A DNA stretch of 43,977 bases, taken from an uncultured Saccharophagus sp. GTDB taxonomy: Bacteria > Pseudomonadota > Gammaproteobacteria > Pseudomonadales > Cellvibrionaceae. This document shows, piece after piece, positions 28,535 through 36,090 of this stretch. The position numbers were made by a program, and so were the translations under genes. Location: NCBI GenBank assembly GCA_937920545.1, contig CAKZUG010000025.1, positions 1-43,977 of the forward strand, in the 5' to 3' direction. The notes beneath the pieces are model-generated. The model was not told the origin of the DNA. It saw only the letters and a list, made by a program, of their open reading frames with translations, and did no database searches. How positions within the stretch are numbered: the stretch's first letter is position 1; each line of letters begins with the position of its first letter.

Positions 28535-28990
28535 CACAAAATAATCTCTTTTATCACGCCTAAGCCACGTCAGCCACGTCAGCCACGTCAAAACCCGCAG
28601 AAAAAGCGCAAGATTAGAGTCTGAAACAACCGGAGGCAGGAGCCGACGCTTAGCGTACACGGACGTATTGACAGCGGTTTAAGAATCTAAGCTTGGGCTT
28701 TTCTCATGCCTAGAATCTAAGCTTGCGCTTTTACCTTGTCCAGAACCTAAGCTTAGAGTTTCACTCATCACAAAATAAGCTCTTTTATCACGCCTAAGCC
28801 ACGTCAGCCACGTCAAAAACCCGCAGAAAAAGCGCAAGATTAGAGTCTGAAACAATCGGAGGCAGGAGCCGACGCTTAGCGTACACGGACGTATTTACAG
28901 CGGTTTCAGAATCTAAGCTTGGGCTTTTCTCATGCCCAGAATCTAAGCTTGGGCTTTTACCTTGTCTAGAACCTAAGCTCCCGGTCTTAT
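28330..28990. repeat. Nested tandem repeat block, three large copies with inner repeats
   Basis: A large unit beginning about AGCGCAAGATTAGA occurs at 28341, 28605 and 28831 (spacing 264 and 226). Each contains a conserved segment with GGAGGCAGGAGCCGACGC and CGTACACGGACGTATT, then 30-bp inner units built on AGAATCTAAGCTTGGGCTT. Inner starts are 28417, 28447, 28477, 28507 in copy 1; 28681, 28711, 28741 in copy 2; 28907, 28937, 28967 in copy 3. A 9-bp AGCCACGTC repeat closes copies 1 (three times, from 28563) and 2 (twice, from 28797). The 38-base length difference is one 30-bp plus one 9-bp unit, less one base. Intact HindIII-like AAGCTT cores recur. The block lies in the divergent control region. 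Confidence 0.9.
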
Positions 28991-29101
28991 CCTGCCTACA
29001 ACCTAAACACCGAAAGCTAACCTATCAAAACTTCACATAAAAAAATGTACTAATAAAGAAACAAGACACCACTTTACTTGGTTTTTACAGCCGGTTTTAT
29101 G

Positions 29102-29113
29102 CGTCATATGACG
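29102..29113. promoter_or_regulatory. Palindrome upstream of urtA
   Basis: CGTCATATGACG is a perfect 12-bp palindrome 103 bases before the urtA ATG, in the spacer next to the repeat block. It is a good candidate operator, possibly for the LuxR regulator of the divergent cluster, though no motif is known to me for that protein. No sigma-54 element could be recognised in the urtA upstream region. Confidence 0.45.
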
Positions 29114-29216
29114 TACCCAGACTAGGTGATTGTCGAATATTGCGTACAACAAAATACACGCACAATGCCTCTGCCTGATCACACCACATCAGATTAAACC
29201 ACCAAGAGGAATTACC

Positions 29217-30464
29217 ATGCTTAGCCACGCACAATCCATTTGCTCTTTTAAACTCAAAAGCCTAAAAGCAGGCATCCTTGCTTTAGCCGCCACAGCATCC
29301 ATATCGGCCTTTGCCGCTGACACCGCCAAAGTCAATACCACAGGGCTTGCCATCACAGACGACACCGTCACCGTTGGTATCTTGCACTCACTCACAGGTA
29401 CCATGGCCATCAGTGAAACTGGCGCACAAGAAGCCGAAAAACTCGCCATCAAACAAATTAACGAATCAGGCGGCATACTAGGCCGCCAAATCAAAATCAT
29501 CCAAGAAGATGGCGCGAGCGATTGGCCCACCTTTGCCGAAAAATCACGCAAACTACTTGTTAAAGATAAAGTCGCCGCCGTCTTTGGATGCTGGACATCC
29601 GCATCGCGTAAAGCTGCACTCCCCGTGTTTGAAAAAGAAAACGGCCTGCTTTACTACCCCACGTTTTACGAAGGGTTAGAACAATCTAAAAACGTTATTT
29701 ATACTGGTCAAGAAGCTACTCAACAAATTTTAGCGGGCCTAGATTGGGTCGCCAAAGAGAAAAAAGCCAAAACCTTTTACCTGATTGGCTCTGACTACAT
29801 CTGGCCACGTACCTCAATGAAAATTGCCCGCAAACATATTGAAAACGTACTGGGCGGCAAAGTAGTGGGTGAAGAGTACAAGCCATTAGGCAACACGCAA
29901 TTTGGCTCAGTTATCAACAAAATTCGCCTTAAAAAGCCCGATGTCATCTACGCAGCAGTAGTAGGTGGCAGTAACGTGGCTTGGTTTAAACAACTAAAAG
30001 CCGCAGGTATTACCTCTAAAAAGCAAACCTTGTTAACCATTTCAGTCACAGAAGATGAAGTACTCGGCATAGGCGGTGAAAACCTAGAAGGCTTCTACTC
30101 GATCATGAAGTACTTCCAAAGCCTAGATAACCCCAACAACAAAGCCTTTGTTAAAGCCTTTAAAGAAATGTGGGGCGAAGACAGCGTCATTGGCGACGTA
30201 ACACAAGCCGCATACTTAGGCCCATGGTTATGGAAAGCCGCCGTAGAAAAAGCTGGCAGCTTTGATATTGATAAAGTCGTTGAAGCATCAAGAACAGGTG
30301 ACATTGAACTCACCACCGCACCAGAAGGCTACGTGAAACTCCACCCCAATCACCACCTTTGGAGTAAAGCACGCGTAGGCCAGTGGAACAAAGACGGCCA
30401 GGCCACTGTTGTATTTGAATCAGAGTTAATCGAGCCAAACCCCTTCCCTAAAGGTTACCAGTAA
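29217..30464 (+). CDS. urtA: Urea/amide ABC transporter, periplasmic binding protein
   Basis: A 415-residue exported solute-binding protein of the UrtA/FmdD/AmiC branch of the branched-chain amino-acid type. The signal peptide is about residues 1-31 (ending AFA-AD). The binding domain begins TVTVGILHSLTGTMAISE and contains FGCWTSASRKAALPVFEKENGLLYYPTFYEG, GSDYIWPRTSM and the C-terminal EPNPFPKGYQ typical of UrtA. The frame reaches 29130, but ATG 29217 has AAGAGGA at seven bases and opens the signal peptide. It heads urtABCDE. The urea-versus-short-amide specificity cannot be fixed; the nearby formamidase and lack of urease favour amides. Confidence 0.93.
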   Translation: MLSHAQSICSFKLKSLKAGILALAATASISAFAADTAKVNTTGLAITDDTVTVGILHSLTGTMAISETGAQEAEKLAIKQINESGGILGRQIKIIQEDGASDWPTFAEKSRKLLVKDKVAAVFGCWTSASRKAALPVFEKENGLLYYPTFYEGLEQSKNVIYTGQEATQQILAGLDWVAKEKKAKTFYLIGSDYIWPRTSMKIARKHIENVLGGKVVGEEYKPLGNTQFGSVINKIRLKKPDVIYAAVVGGSNVAWFKQLKAAGITSKKQTLLTISVTEDEVLGIGGENLEGFYSIMKYFQSLDNPNNKAFVKAFKEMWGEDSVIGDVTQAAYLGPWLWKAAVEKAGSFDIDKVVEASRTGDIELTTAPEGYVKLHPNHHLWSKARVGQWNKDGQATVVFESELIEPNPFPKGYQ

Positions 30465-30498
30465 TCATCAGCACACTAACAAAACAGGATAGCTAAAA

Positions 30499-30526
30499 CG
30501 AACAAGGATGTTCGCTTTTTCTTTTT
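30499..30526 (+). terminator. Attenuator-like hairpin between urtA and urtB
   Basis: CGAAC (30499-30503) pairs with GTTCG (30510-30514) and is followed by a T-rich tract (CTTTTTCTTTTT, 30515-30526). The weak stem should allow read-through and so yield more binding protein than membrane components, a common pattern in ABC importers. Confidence 0.55.
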
Positions 30527-30545
30527 ACCGATTGGGAGATGCAAA

Positions 30546-31469
30546 ATGGGTGAATACACCTTAAATGAACTGGGTTCCATCTTTGCGATGCAAGGGTTTG
30601 CGGGCATCAGTTTATTCAGCGTACTACTGCTTATGGCCCTTGGCCTTGCCATTATTTTTGGCCAAATGGGCGTCATTAACATGGCCCACGGCGAGTTTAT
30701 GGCCGTGGGCGCTTATGTTACCTATTTTTTATCTTCTATGACCGAGACGTACCTACCGGGCTTTATGCCTTACTACTTCTTATTCGCGATAGTCGCGGCC
30801 TTTTTTGTGGCGGCCATTATTGGGTACTTTGCCGAATACGCGCTGATTCGGCATTTATACAAGCGCCCGCTCGATACCTTATTAGCCACATGGGGTTTAT
30901 CACTTATTATGCAGCAATGCTTTCGCTCTATTTTTGGCGCGCGCGAAGTCAGCCCTACTCTACCCGAATGGTTACTGGGTTCTTACCAGCCTACCGAAAA
31001 TATACATATCCCGCTTAACGGTATGTTCGTATTAGCCCTTACCTTTTTTGTTACCGCAGGCGTGTTTTATTTATTGTTTAAATCTCGCTGGGGCTTACGC
31101 GTACGAGCGACCACTCAAAACCGACAAATGAGTGGCGCGGTAGGCATCAATACCAAAAAAGTCGACCGTTATACCTTTGCTTTAGGGTGCGGTATTGCTG
31201 GCATTGCCGGCGCAGCGTTCACCACCATTGCATCCACTGGCCCCACTACTGGCTCGTTGTACATTGTTGATACCTTTATGGTTGTGGTTTTTGGTGGCGC
31301 AGCCAGCTTATTTGGCACCATTGCATCGGCCTTCTCTATTGCACAGGCACAATCGATTTTAGAATTCTTTATCAGTGGTTCAATGGCAAAAGTGTACACC
31401 TTGCTCGTACTGGTACTCATTCTTATGTTTAAACCTGAAGGTTTATTCGCAAGCAAAGTTCGCCGCTAA
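30546..31469 (+). CDS. urtB: Urea/amide ABC transporter permease 1
   Basis: A 307-residue inner-membrane permease of the LivH/UrtB type with about eight TM segments. The amino half reads LLLMALGLAIIFGQMGVINMAHGEFMAVGAYV, the family signature, and the later part has MSGAVGINTKKVDRYTFALGCGIAGIAGA, the transmembrane loop that couples to the ATPase. It begins 81 bases after urtA, separated by an attenuator-like hairpin, and is 12 bases from urtC. It is the short form without the large periplasmic insertion seen in some UrtB proteins. Confidence 0.93.
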   Translation: MGEYTLNELGSIFAMQGFAGISLFSVLLLMALGLAIIFGQMGVINMAHGEFMAVGAYVTYFLSSMTETYLPGFMPYYFLFAIVAAFFVAAIIGYFAEYALIRHLYKRPLDTLLATWGLSLIMQQCFRSIFGAREVSPTLPEWLLGSYQPTENIHIPLNGMFVLALTFFVTAGVFYLLFKSRWGLRVRATTQNRQMSGAVGINTKKVDRYTFALGCGIAGIAGAAFTTIASTGPTTGSLYIVDTFMVVVFGGAASLFGTIASAFSIAQAQSILEFFISGSMAKVYTLLVLVLILMFKPEGLFASKVRR

Positions 31470-31481
31470 CTGGAGACAACC

Positions 31482-32630
31482 ATGCAATTTATTTATGAGA
31501 AATTACTGGGTGGGAAACAAGGCGCGGTCGGCTTCTTTATATTAGCCGCGTTGATATTAATTGTTTTACCGCTTTTTTTAGATATGTTCCGTTTAAACCT
31601 AGTAGGCAAATATTTAACCTACGCCTTTGCCGCGGTAAGTATTGTTTTACTCTGGGGTTATGGTGGCACGCTTAGCCTTGGCCAGGGTATCTTTTTTGGT
31701 TTAGGCGGTTACGCCATGGCAATGTTTTTAAAACTAGAAGCCTCGTCACCCGAAAACACAGCCATACAATCTACACCGGGTATTCCTGATTTTATGGATT
31801 GGAATCAGCTCACCGAACTACCGTGGTTTTGGCTTCCGTTTCATAGCTTAACGCTTACCATTATTCTTATTTTGGTTGTGCCTGCGGCCTTTGCATACTT
31901 GATAGGCGCAGCGATGTTTAAGCGGCGCGTGGGTGGTGTTTACTTTGCGATTATCACACAGGTTATTGCAGTGATTCTTACCGTGTTAATTGTTGGCCAG
32001 CAAGGTTTTACGGGTGGCATTAACGGCATTACCGATTTACGCACACTTAATGGCTGGGATATTACAACCGATAGCGCCAAACTTATATTTTACTTTTTAA
32101 ATGCGTTTTTATTGCTAGGCGTGATTATTGTTGGGCGTTTTATTTTAACCAGTAAAGTAGGCAGCCTATTACTTGCCATGAAAGATAAAGAAGACCGCGT
32201 ACGGTTTTCGGGTTACGACGTGGCCAACTTTAAGATCTTTATATTTTGTATTGCAGCCGTGATTGCCGCGATTGGCGGTGCCATGTTTACACTGCAAGTG
32301 GGTTTTATGTCGCCATCATTTGTGGGTATTGTTCCGTCTATCGAAATGGTGATATTTGCCGCGATAGGTGGGCGCATGTCGCTAATTGGCGCGGTATACG
32401 GCACGCTACTGATTAACTTTAGCCGTACCATGTTTTCTGAATCTTTCCCTGAGCTTTGGTTATTTTTAATGGGTGGATTATTTATTGGCGTGGTGATGTT
32501 TTTCCCTAATGGCCTTGCAGGTATTTGGCAAAGCTATGGGCATTACATAACACGTTACTTTGCCTTTGCCGATAAATTTTTCCCTAAAGAAAAAACCAAC
32601 CTACCGCAACTCAATACAAAAGAAAGTTAA
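31482..32630 (+). CDS. urtC: Urea/amide ABC transporter permease 2
   Basis: A 382-residue LivM/UrtC-type permease with about ten hydrophobic segments. The key signature LWGYGGTLSLGQGIFFGLGGYAMAMFL lies at about residues 56-82, and AMKDKEDRVRFSGYDVANFKIFIFCIAA near residue 230 is the ATPase-coupling loop. The C-terminal FFPNGLAGIW region is also typical. It lies 12 bases after urtB and 10 bases before urtD and forms the heterodimeric channel with UrtB. Confidence 0.93.
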   Translation: MQFIYEKLLGGKQGAVGFFILAALILIVLPLFLDMFRLNLVGKYLTYAFAAVSIVLLWGYGGTLSLGQGIFFGLGGYAMAMFLKLEASSPENTAIQSTPGIPDFMDWNQLTELPWFWLPFHSLTLTIILILVVPAAFAYLIGAAMFKRRVGGVYFAIITQVIAVILTVLIVGQQGFTGGINGITDLRTLNGWDITTDSAKLIFYFLNAFLLLGVIIVGRFILTSKVGSLLLAMKDKEDRVRFSGYDVANFKIFIFCIAAVIAAIGGAMFTLQVGFMSPSFVGIVPSIEMVIFAAIGGRMSLIGAVYGTLLINFSRTMFSESFPELWLFLMGGLFIGVVMFFPNGLAGIWQSYGHYITRYFAFADKFFPKEKTNLPQLNTKES

Positions 32631-32640
32631 GGTAACTGCT

Positions 32641-33387
32641 ATGGAAACCAATACAGATTTTACGCTTGCAATAGAAAACTTAACAGTATCATTTGACGGC
32701 TTTAAAGCCGTTGATGATCTTAATTTATACATAGATGAAAACGAGCTGCATGTTGTTATTGGGCCAAATGGCGCAGGTAAAACAACAGTTCTTGATTTAA
32801 TTTGCGGTAAAACGAAATCGACATCAGGCAGTATTAAATTTTTAAATAAAGAGCTCACCAAAATGGCCGAGCATGAAATTGTACGCTCGGGTGTGGGCCG
32901 TAAATTTCAAACGCCCTCTATTTATGAAAACCTTAGCGTGTTTGAAAACTTAGAAGTCTCGTACCCTTATGGCCGCAGTGTGGTGGGCTCGTTATTTTTT
33001 AAACGCAACGATAAAGTCATCAATAAAATTATGGAAATCGCTGATCAAATTCAACTGGCCAGCCAACTCGAAACCGAAGCAGGCTTGCTTAGCCATGGGC
33101 AAAAACAATGGCTAGAAATAGGCATGTTATTAATACAAGATCCAAAACTGCTTATGCTAGATGAACCCGTTGCTGGCATGAGCGTTAAAGAGCGCGAACA
33201 AACAGCCGACTTGCTACGCAGTATTTCTAAGGGGAGATCAGTATTAGTTATTGAACATGATATGGAATTTGTAGCGCGTATTGCCGATAAAGTCACGGTG
33301 TTACACCAAGGCAAAATTCTTGCCGCAGGCGATATGGATAAAGTCCAAGCGGACCCTAAAGTGATCGAAGTGTACTTAGGCCATTAA
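32641..33387 (+). CDS. urtD: Urea/amide ABC transporter ATPase 1
   Basis: A 248-residue LivG/UrtD-type ATPase. Walker A GPNGAGKTT (about 41-49), signature LSHGQKQWLEIGMLL, Walker B LLMLDEPVAGM, and the H-loop VIEHDMEF are all present. The frame reaches back into urtC, but ATG 32641 with AAGGTAA upstream is the start, 10 bases after the urtC stop. The GQKQWLEIGM variant of the signature is typical of the UrtD branch. It energises UrtBC together with UrtE. Confidence 0.94.
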   Translation: METNTDFTLAIENLTVSFDGFKAVDDLNLYIDENELHVVIGPNGAGKTTVLDLICGKTKSTSGSIKFLNKELTKMAEHEIVRSGVGRKFQTPSIYENLSVFENLEVSYPYGRSVVGSLFFKRNDKVINKIMEIADQIQLASQLETEAGLLSHGQKQWLEIGMLLIQDPKLLMLDEPVAGMSVKEREQTADLLRSISKGRSVLVIEHDMEFVARIADKVTVLHQGKILAAGDMDKVQADPKVIEVYLGH

Positions 33388-33422
33388 TTTATTTTATTAA
33401 GGTAACCATCTTAGAGGCGACT

Positions 33423-34112
33423 ATGTTAGACGTATCAGGTTTAAAAGTATGTTATGGCCAAAGTGAAGTGATTCACGGGTTAGATTTCTCGGTTCCTAAA
33501 AACCAAACACTGGCTATTATGGGCCGTAACGGTATGGGCAAAACCACACTATTTAAATCGCTTATTGGCTTATTAGGCGCAAGCGATGGCAGTATTAAAG
33601 TAGACAATATCGACGTGACCAATATGCAAAGCCATGAGCGTGTCGAAAACGGCATTGCTTATGTGCCACAAGGCCGTATGATTTTTTCTAACTTAACCGT
33701 CAAAGAAAATATTGAAACAGGCTTAGAGGTAACGGGGCAAAAAAAAATACCCGACGATATTTATTCTATTTTTCCTGTGTTGCATGAAATGCGTAACCGT
33801 AAGGGCGGGAATTTATCGGGTGGGCAACAACAGCAACTCGCCATTGCAAGGGCGCTTGTAAGCAACCCCAAAGTATTGCTATTAGATGAGCCAACCGAAG
33901 GTATTCAGCCCTCTATTATTAAAGATATCGCGCGTATTTTAAACGAGATTAAAGCCATGCGTGACATTACAATTATTGTATCTGAACAAGTATTGAGCTT
34001 TACCATGGCCATTGCCGATCGCATTATTGTAATAGATAAAGGTAACTTTATTCACGAAGACCCTATCGAAAATATTGATACGCAGACCATTAAAAAATAC
34101 TTGTCGGTTTAA
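33423..34112 (+). CDS. urtE: Urea/amide ABC transporter ATPase 2
   Basis: A 229-residue LivF/UrtE-type ATPase with Walker A GRNGMGKTT (about 33-41), signature LSGGQQQQLAIARA, Walker B VLLLDEPTEGIQPS and the conserved PQGRMIFSNLTVKENIETGL segment near residue 80. It is 35 bases after urtD, preceded by AGAGG, and ends the five-gene operon. No clear terminator follows within the 191-base spacer before the expansin gene, so some read-through is possible. Confidence 0.94.
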   Translation: MLDVSGLKVCYGQSEVIHGLDFSVPKNQTLAIMGRNGMGKTTLFKSLIGLLGASDGSIKVDNIDVTNMQSHERVENGIAYVPQGRMIFSNLTVKENIETGLEVTGQKKIPDDIYSIFPVLHEMRNRKGGNLSGGQQQQLAIARALVSNPKVLLLDEPTEGIQPSIIKDIARILNEIKAMRDITIIVSEQVLSFTMAIADRIIVIDKGNFIHEDPIENIDTQTIKKYLSV

Positions 34113-34248
34113 TGCTGAGTATATACCGAAAATATGGCCTTCATGCTAAACATAATCAATACGCTTCAGTTTGTGGCGGAGTTAACATTACTCATACTTA
34201 GTATAAACACTCGTCAAACATGAGATATATATCAAGTTAAGTAAATTA

Positions 34249-34307
34249 ACATAGTGTTATTTTTGTTTGAACTATATAACGAAACATAACGAGATATAAC
34301 ACTATGT
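34249..34307 (+). promoter_or_regulatory. Inverted repeat enclosing the expansin start codon
   Basis: ACATAGTGTTAT (34249-34260) is an exact complement of ATAACACTATGT (34296-34307), separated by 35 bases. The ATG of the expansin gene (34304-34306) lies inside the right arm. In RNA the arms would pair over the start codon. Inside the loop 10-bp near-repeats (ATAACGAAAC, ATAACGAGAT) occur. A two-site operator for one regulator is the alternative. Confidence 0.55.
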
Positions 34308-35218
34308 ATATTATCAAACAATTAAAACTGGTTCTCACTTACCGGCATCAACGTCTACTACTTACTGCTTTAACTCTCCTGTCGCCTTTTAGCATGGCAG
34401 CCAACTTTGGCTTAGGCACCTATTTTGACGGTTTAGGCGCACCTTACGGCGGCTGCGGTATATCACAAGAAAACTTAGAAACACCTTATTTTGTTGCGTT
34501 AAACACTTTTCACTCACGTAGAATATACGACGACATGCCGCGCCCTATTACAGGCGACAACCTTAAGTACTTAGGCGCTTTTGATAACGGCAAAAACTGC
34601 GGCCGTTGGATAAAAGTTTCTGTTAGTAAATATTGCGACGCCATTAATGATGGTGCAAAAAACCGTGGCTTTTGCCGTGGCGGCAATGGCTTTGTGAAAG
34701 ACGGTTTAGAAGGCGCCACGTTAAACATGCTAGTGGCTGATTCCTGCGCCGACGGTAACGCATGGTGCCGCGACAACCGATTTCATATTGACTTATCACG
34801 TAACTCGCTTGATCAATTTGAGCTAAACGGCGAGAAAATCAACCTACTGCCCGATAACTTCAACAACCGCCGCTTTCGCTGGGAATATATCCCCGCGCCC
34901 AACTACACTGGCGATATTAAAATTTACTTTCTTAAAGATGCCCAATTTTGGTGGCCCGCTATTGCCATTAACCATTTAGAAAACGGCATACATAAAGTCG
35001 AAGAGAAAATTAACGGCGAATGGGTAGAAGCACAATTAAATGGTGATTTAGGCCAAGCCTACATTTTACAAGGCGGTAAAGATACCTTCGAAATACGCGT
35101 TACAGACGCCAACGGTAAGCTTATTCAAAATGGCCGTAGCTACTTATTTAACTACCCGAATGTATGTGGCCAAGCGTGTACGCCAAATATGACAGAAATA
35201 ACGTATCAGATACGTTAA
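34304..35218 (+). CDS. Bacterial expansin-like protein (EXLX type)
   Basis: A 304-residue secreted protein with expansin architecture, predicted to loosen cellulose/hemicellulose contacts without hydrolysis. The signal peptide is about residues 1-32 (ending SMA-A). The first domain (about 34-175) is a double-psi barrel starting GLGTYFDGLGAPYGGCG and containing VADSCADGNAW and FHIDLS, whose Asp (about 163) matches the conserved expansin Asp. The second domain (about 190-285) resembles CBM63: FRWEYIPAPNYTGDIKIYF, then QFWWPAIAI, where W216-W217 match the cellulose-binding Trp pair of Bacillus EXLX1. Eight or more Cys fit an extracellular protein with disulfides. It is a monocistronic gene between urtE and an HD-GYP gene. 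GH45-type endoglucanase is the main alternative, made unlikely by the second domain. Confidence 0.85.
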   Translation: MYIIKQLKLVLTYRHQRLLLTALTLLSPFSMAANFGLGTYFDGLGAPYGGCGISQENLETPYFVALNTFHSRRIYDDMPRPITGDNLKYLGAFDNGKNCGRWIKVSVSKYCDAINDGAKNRGFCRGGNGFVKDGLEGATLNMLVADSCADGNAWCRDNRFHIDLSRNSLDQFELNGEKINLLPDNFNNRRFRWEYIPAPNYTGDIKIYFLKDAQFWWPAIAINHLENGIHKVEEKINGEWVEAQLNGDLGQAYILQGGKDTFEIRVTDANGKLIQNGRSYLFNYPNVCGQACTPNMTEITYQIR

Positions 35219-35235
35219 TAAAAAACATTTAGAGT

Positions 35236-35288
35236 AGTGAGACTTTCGCATATGCTAGAACTTCATTGTTGAGCGAAAAGGTCTCGCT
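35236..35288. repeat. Imperfect inverted repeat downstream of the expansin
   Basis: AGTGAGACTTTCGC (35236-35249) pairs imperfectly with GCGAAAAGGTCTCGCT (35273-35288), 18 bases after the expansin stop codon. It may end transcription of the gene, although no clear U-tract follows. Confidence 0.35.
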
Positions 35289-35492
35289 ATCATCTAAATA
35301 TGAGAGCCTAAAAGCTATAATCTAAAACTATAAATAACTGAGAGCACTATTATAAGGTGTTACCATTTATTTTTATCTTATCGCTCTGAGAAAAAACATA
35401 AAATTAATAATCACCCGCCTTTCATTCTGCAAAACGCCTATTTTATGCATCAAAATTGGTAGCCATCATTTTATCAACATATTTTTAGTACC

Positions 35493-35756
35493 TTAGGGAG
35501 CCTTTGATTAACCTCGTGGCATCTTTGGCTTTCAGGAAATCTTCCTGTTTAGGCGGCTGAGAAAGACGGGCTGGCTGTCCTTTGAACAAAGTCAACGCAG
35601 ACAGGCTCCTTGGTGCTGGAGAGCTTCCTGAAAGCCCCGAAGGGCGTGGAGCTAGGGCAGTCCTTGCGCTGTTGTCTTTTTTTGTAACGGGCTACGGACA
35701 TGAGTAAAAAATACGCCTAGCCATTAGCCGCTCTAGTTTAATCAGAGGTTCCCTAG
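35493..35756. mobile_element. MITE-like element with 19-bp imperfect terminal inverted repeats
   Basis: TTAGGGAGCCTTTGATTAA (35493-35511) and the complement of 35738-35756 (CTAGGGAACCTCTGATTAA) match in 16 of 19 positions. Read as GGA(G/A)CCT(T/C)TGATTAA with TTAG and CTAG outside, they fit the IS5-group style of TIR and YTAR target. The 264-base block is more GC-rich than its surroundings and has no transposase. An internal stem is suggested by CTTTCAGGAA and TTCCTGAAAG (35530 region and 35625 region). Confidence 0.6.
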
Positions 35757-35890
35757 CCCCTCTCAAAATTCAAGTTAACGGGCGCTTTATATTCAATTTA
35801 GAGAGATAAACTCACATTCATTCTTTGTTCTTATATGGCGCGTAAATCATTTTTATTTTGGTGTTAGTTGTATTAATATTAACCAAATAT

Positions 35891-35979
35891 AGCCTTATTA
35901 GTAGGAACATGAAAGACGCTTTCAGCGTGCCTTACAAGATTTACAGTGTAAACAGACTAACTATAAGGCTTATTTTTTT
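35891..35979 (+). ncRNA. Possible structured RNA ending in an intrinsic terminator
   Basis: AGCCTTAT (35891-35898) pairs with ATAAGGCT (35963-35970), with TAGT/ACTA extending the helix, and a run of seven T follows (35973-35979). Inside, ACGCT-TTC-AGCGT forms a tight hairpin, and TTACA...TGTAA a second. The layout is a small closed RNA with a terminator as its outer helix. It ends about 110 bases before the HD-GYP start, so it could be a free small RNA or a leader attenuator. It does not match any riboswitch consensus I can recall. Confidence 0.35.
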
Positions 35980-36090
35980 AGTTTTTCAATGTTTTTTTGT
36001 TGGTGCTAATTACGTTAACTCGTTGATATCCAATAATAATTAGTCACTGTATTTTCTTTTAACGCGCCGTACTCGCGCATTGAGCTTTTT

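Larger units (their letters stand above)
28229..29216. other. Divergent intergenic region filled by a nested repeat block
   Basis: The 988 bases between the permease-kinase (minus) and urtA (plus) contain the nested tandem repeats (28330-28990), a short AT-rich spacer, a palindrome upstream of urtA (29102-29113) and the urtA ribosome-binding site. Apart from the small repeat-encoded frame noted separately, no conventional gene is seen. Confidence 0.8.
35219..36090. other. Long intergenic region with MITE-like and RNA-like elements
   Basis: The 872 bases between the expansin and the HD-GYP gene contain an inverted repeat after the expansin (35236-35288), a MITE-like block (35493-35756) and a terminator-ended structured segment (35891-35979). 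A 61-residue frame at 35858-36043 overlaps the last element and lacks protein character. No gene is called. Confidence 0.7.

Noticed and set aside
28330-28990. Repeat block as CRISPR array
   Set aside because: Repeat units are nested and directly adjacent with diverged copies; there are no unique spacers of constant length and no cas genes.
28990-29217. Sigma-54 (NtrC-type) promoter for urtA
   Set aside because: No GG-N10-GC style element with TTGC could be found by eye near the start.
34304-35218. GH45 endoglucanase
   Set aside because: The double-psi barrel is similar, but the second CBM63-like domain and the DL motif pattern fit expansins better.
35891-35979. c-di-GMP-I riboswitch upstream of the HD-GYP gene
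   Set aside because: The conserved GEMM-type core sequences are absent; only generic helices and a terminator are seen.
35858-36043. 61-residue protein frame
   Set aside because: It overlaps the structured segment, has no ribosome-binding site and low protein-like character.
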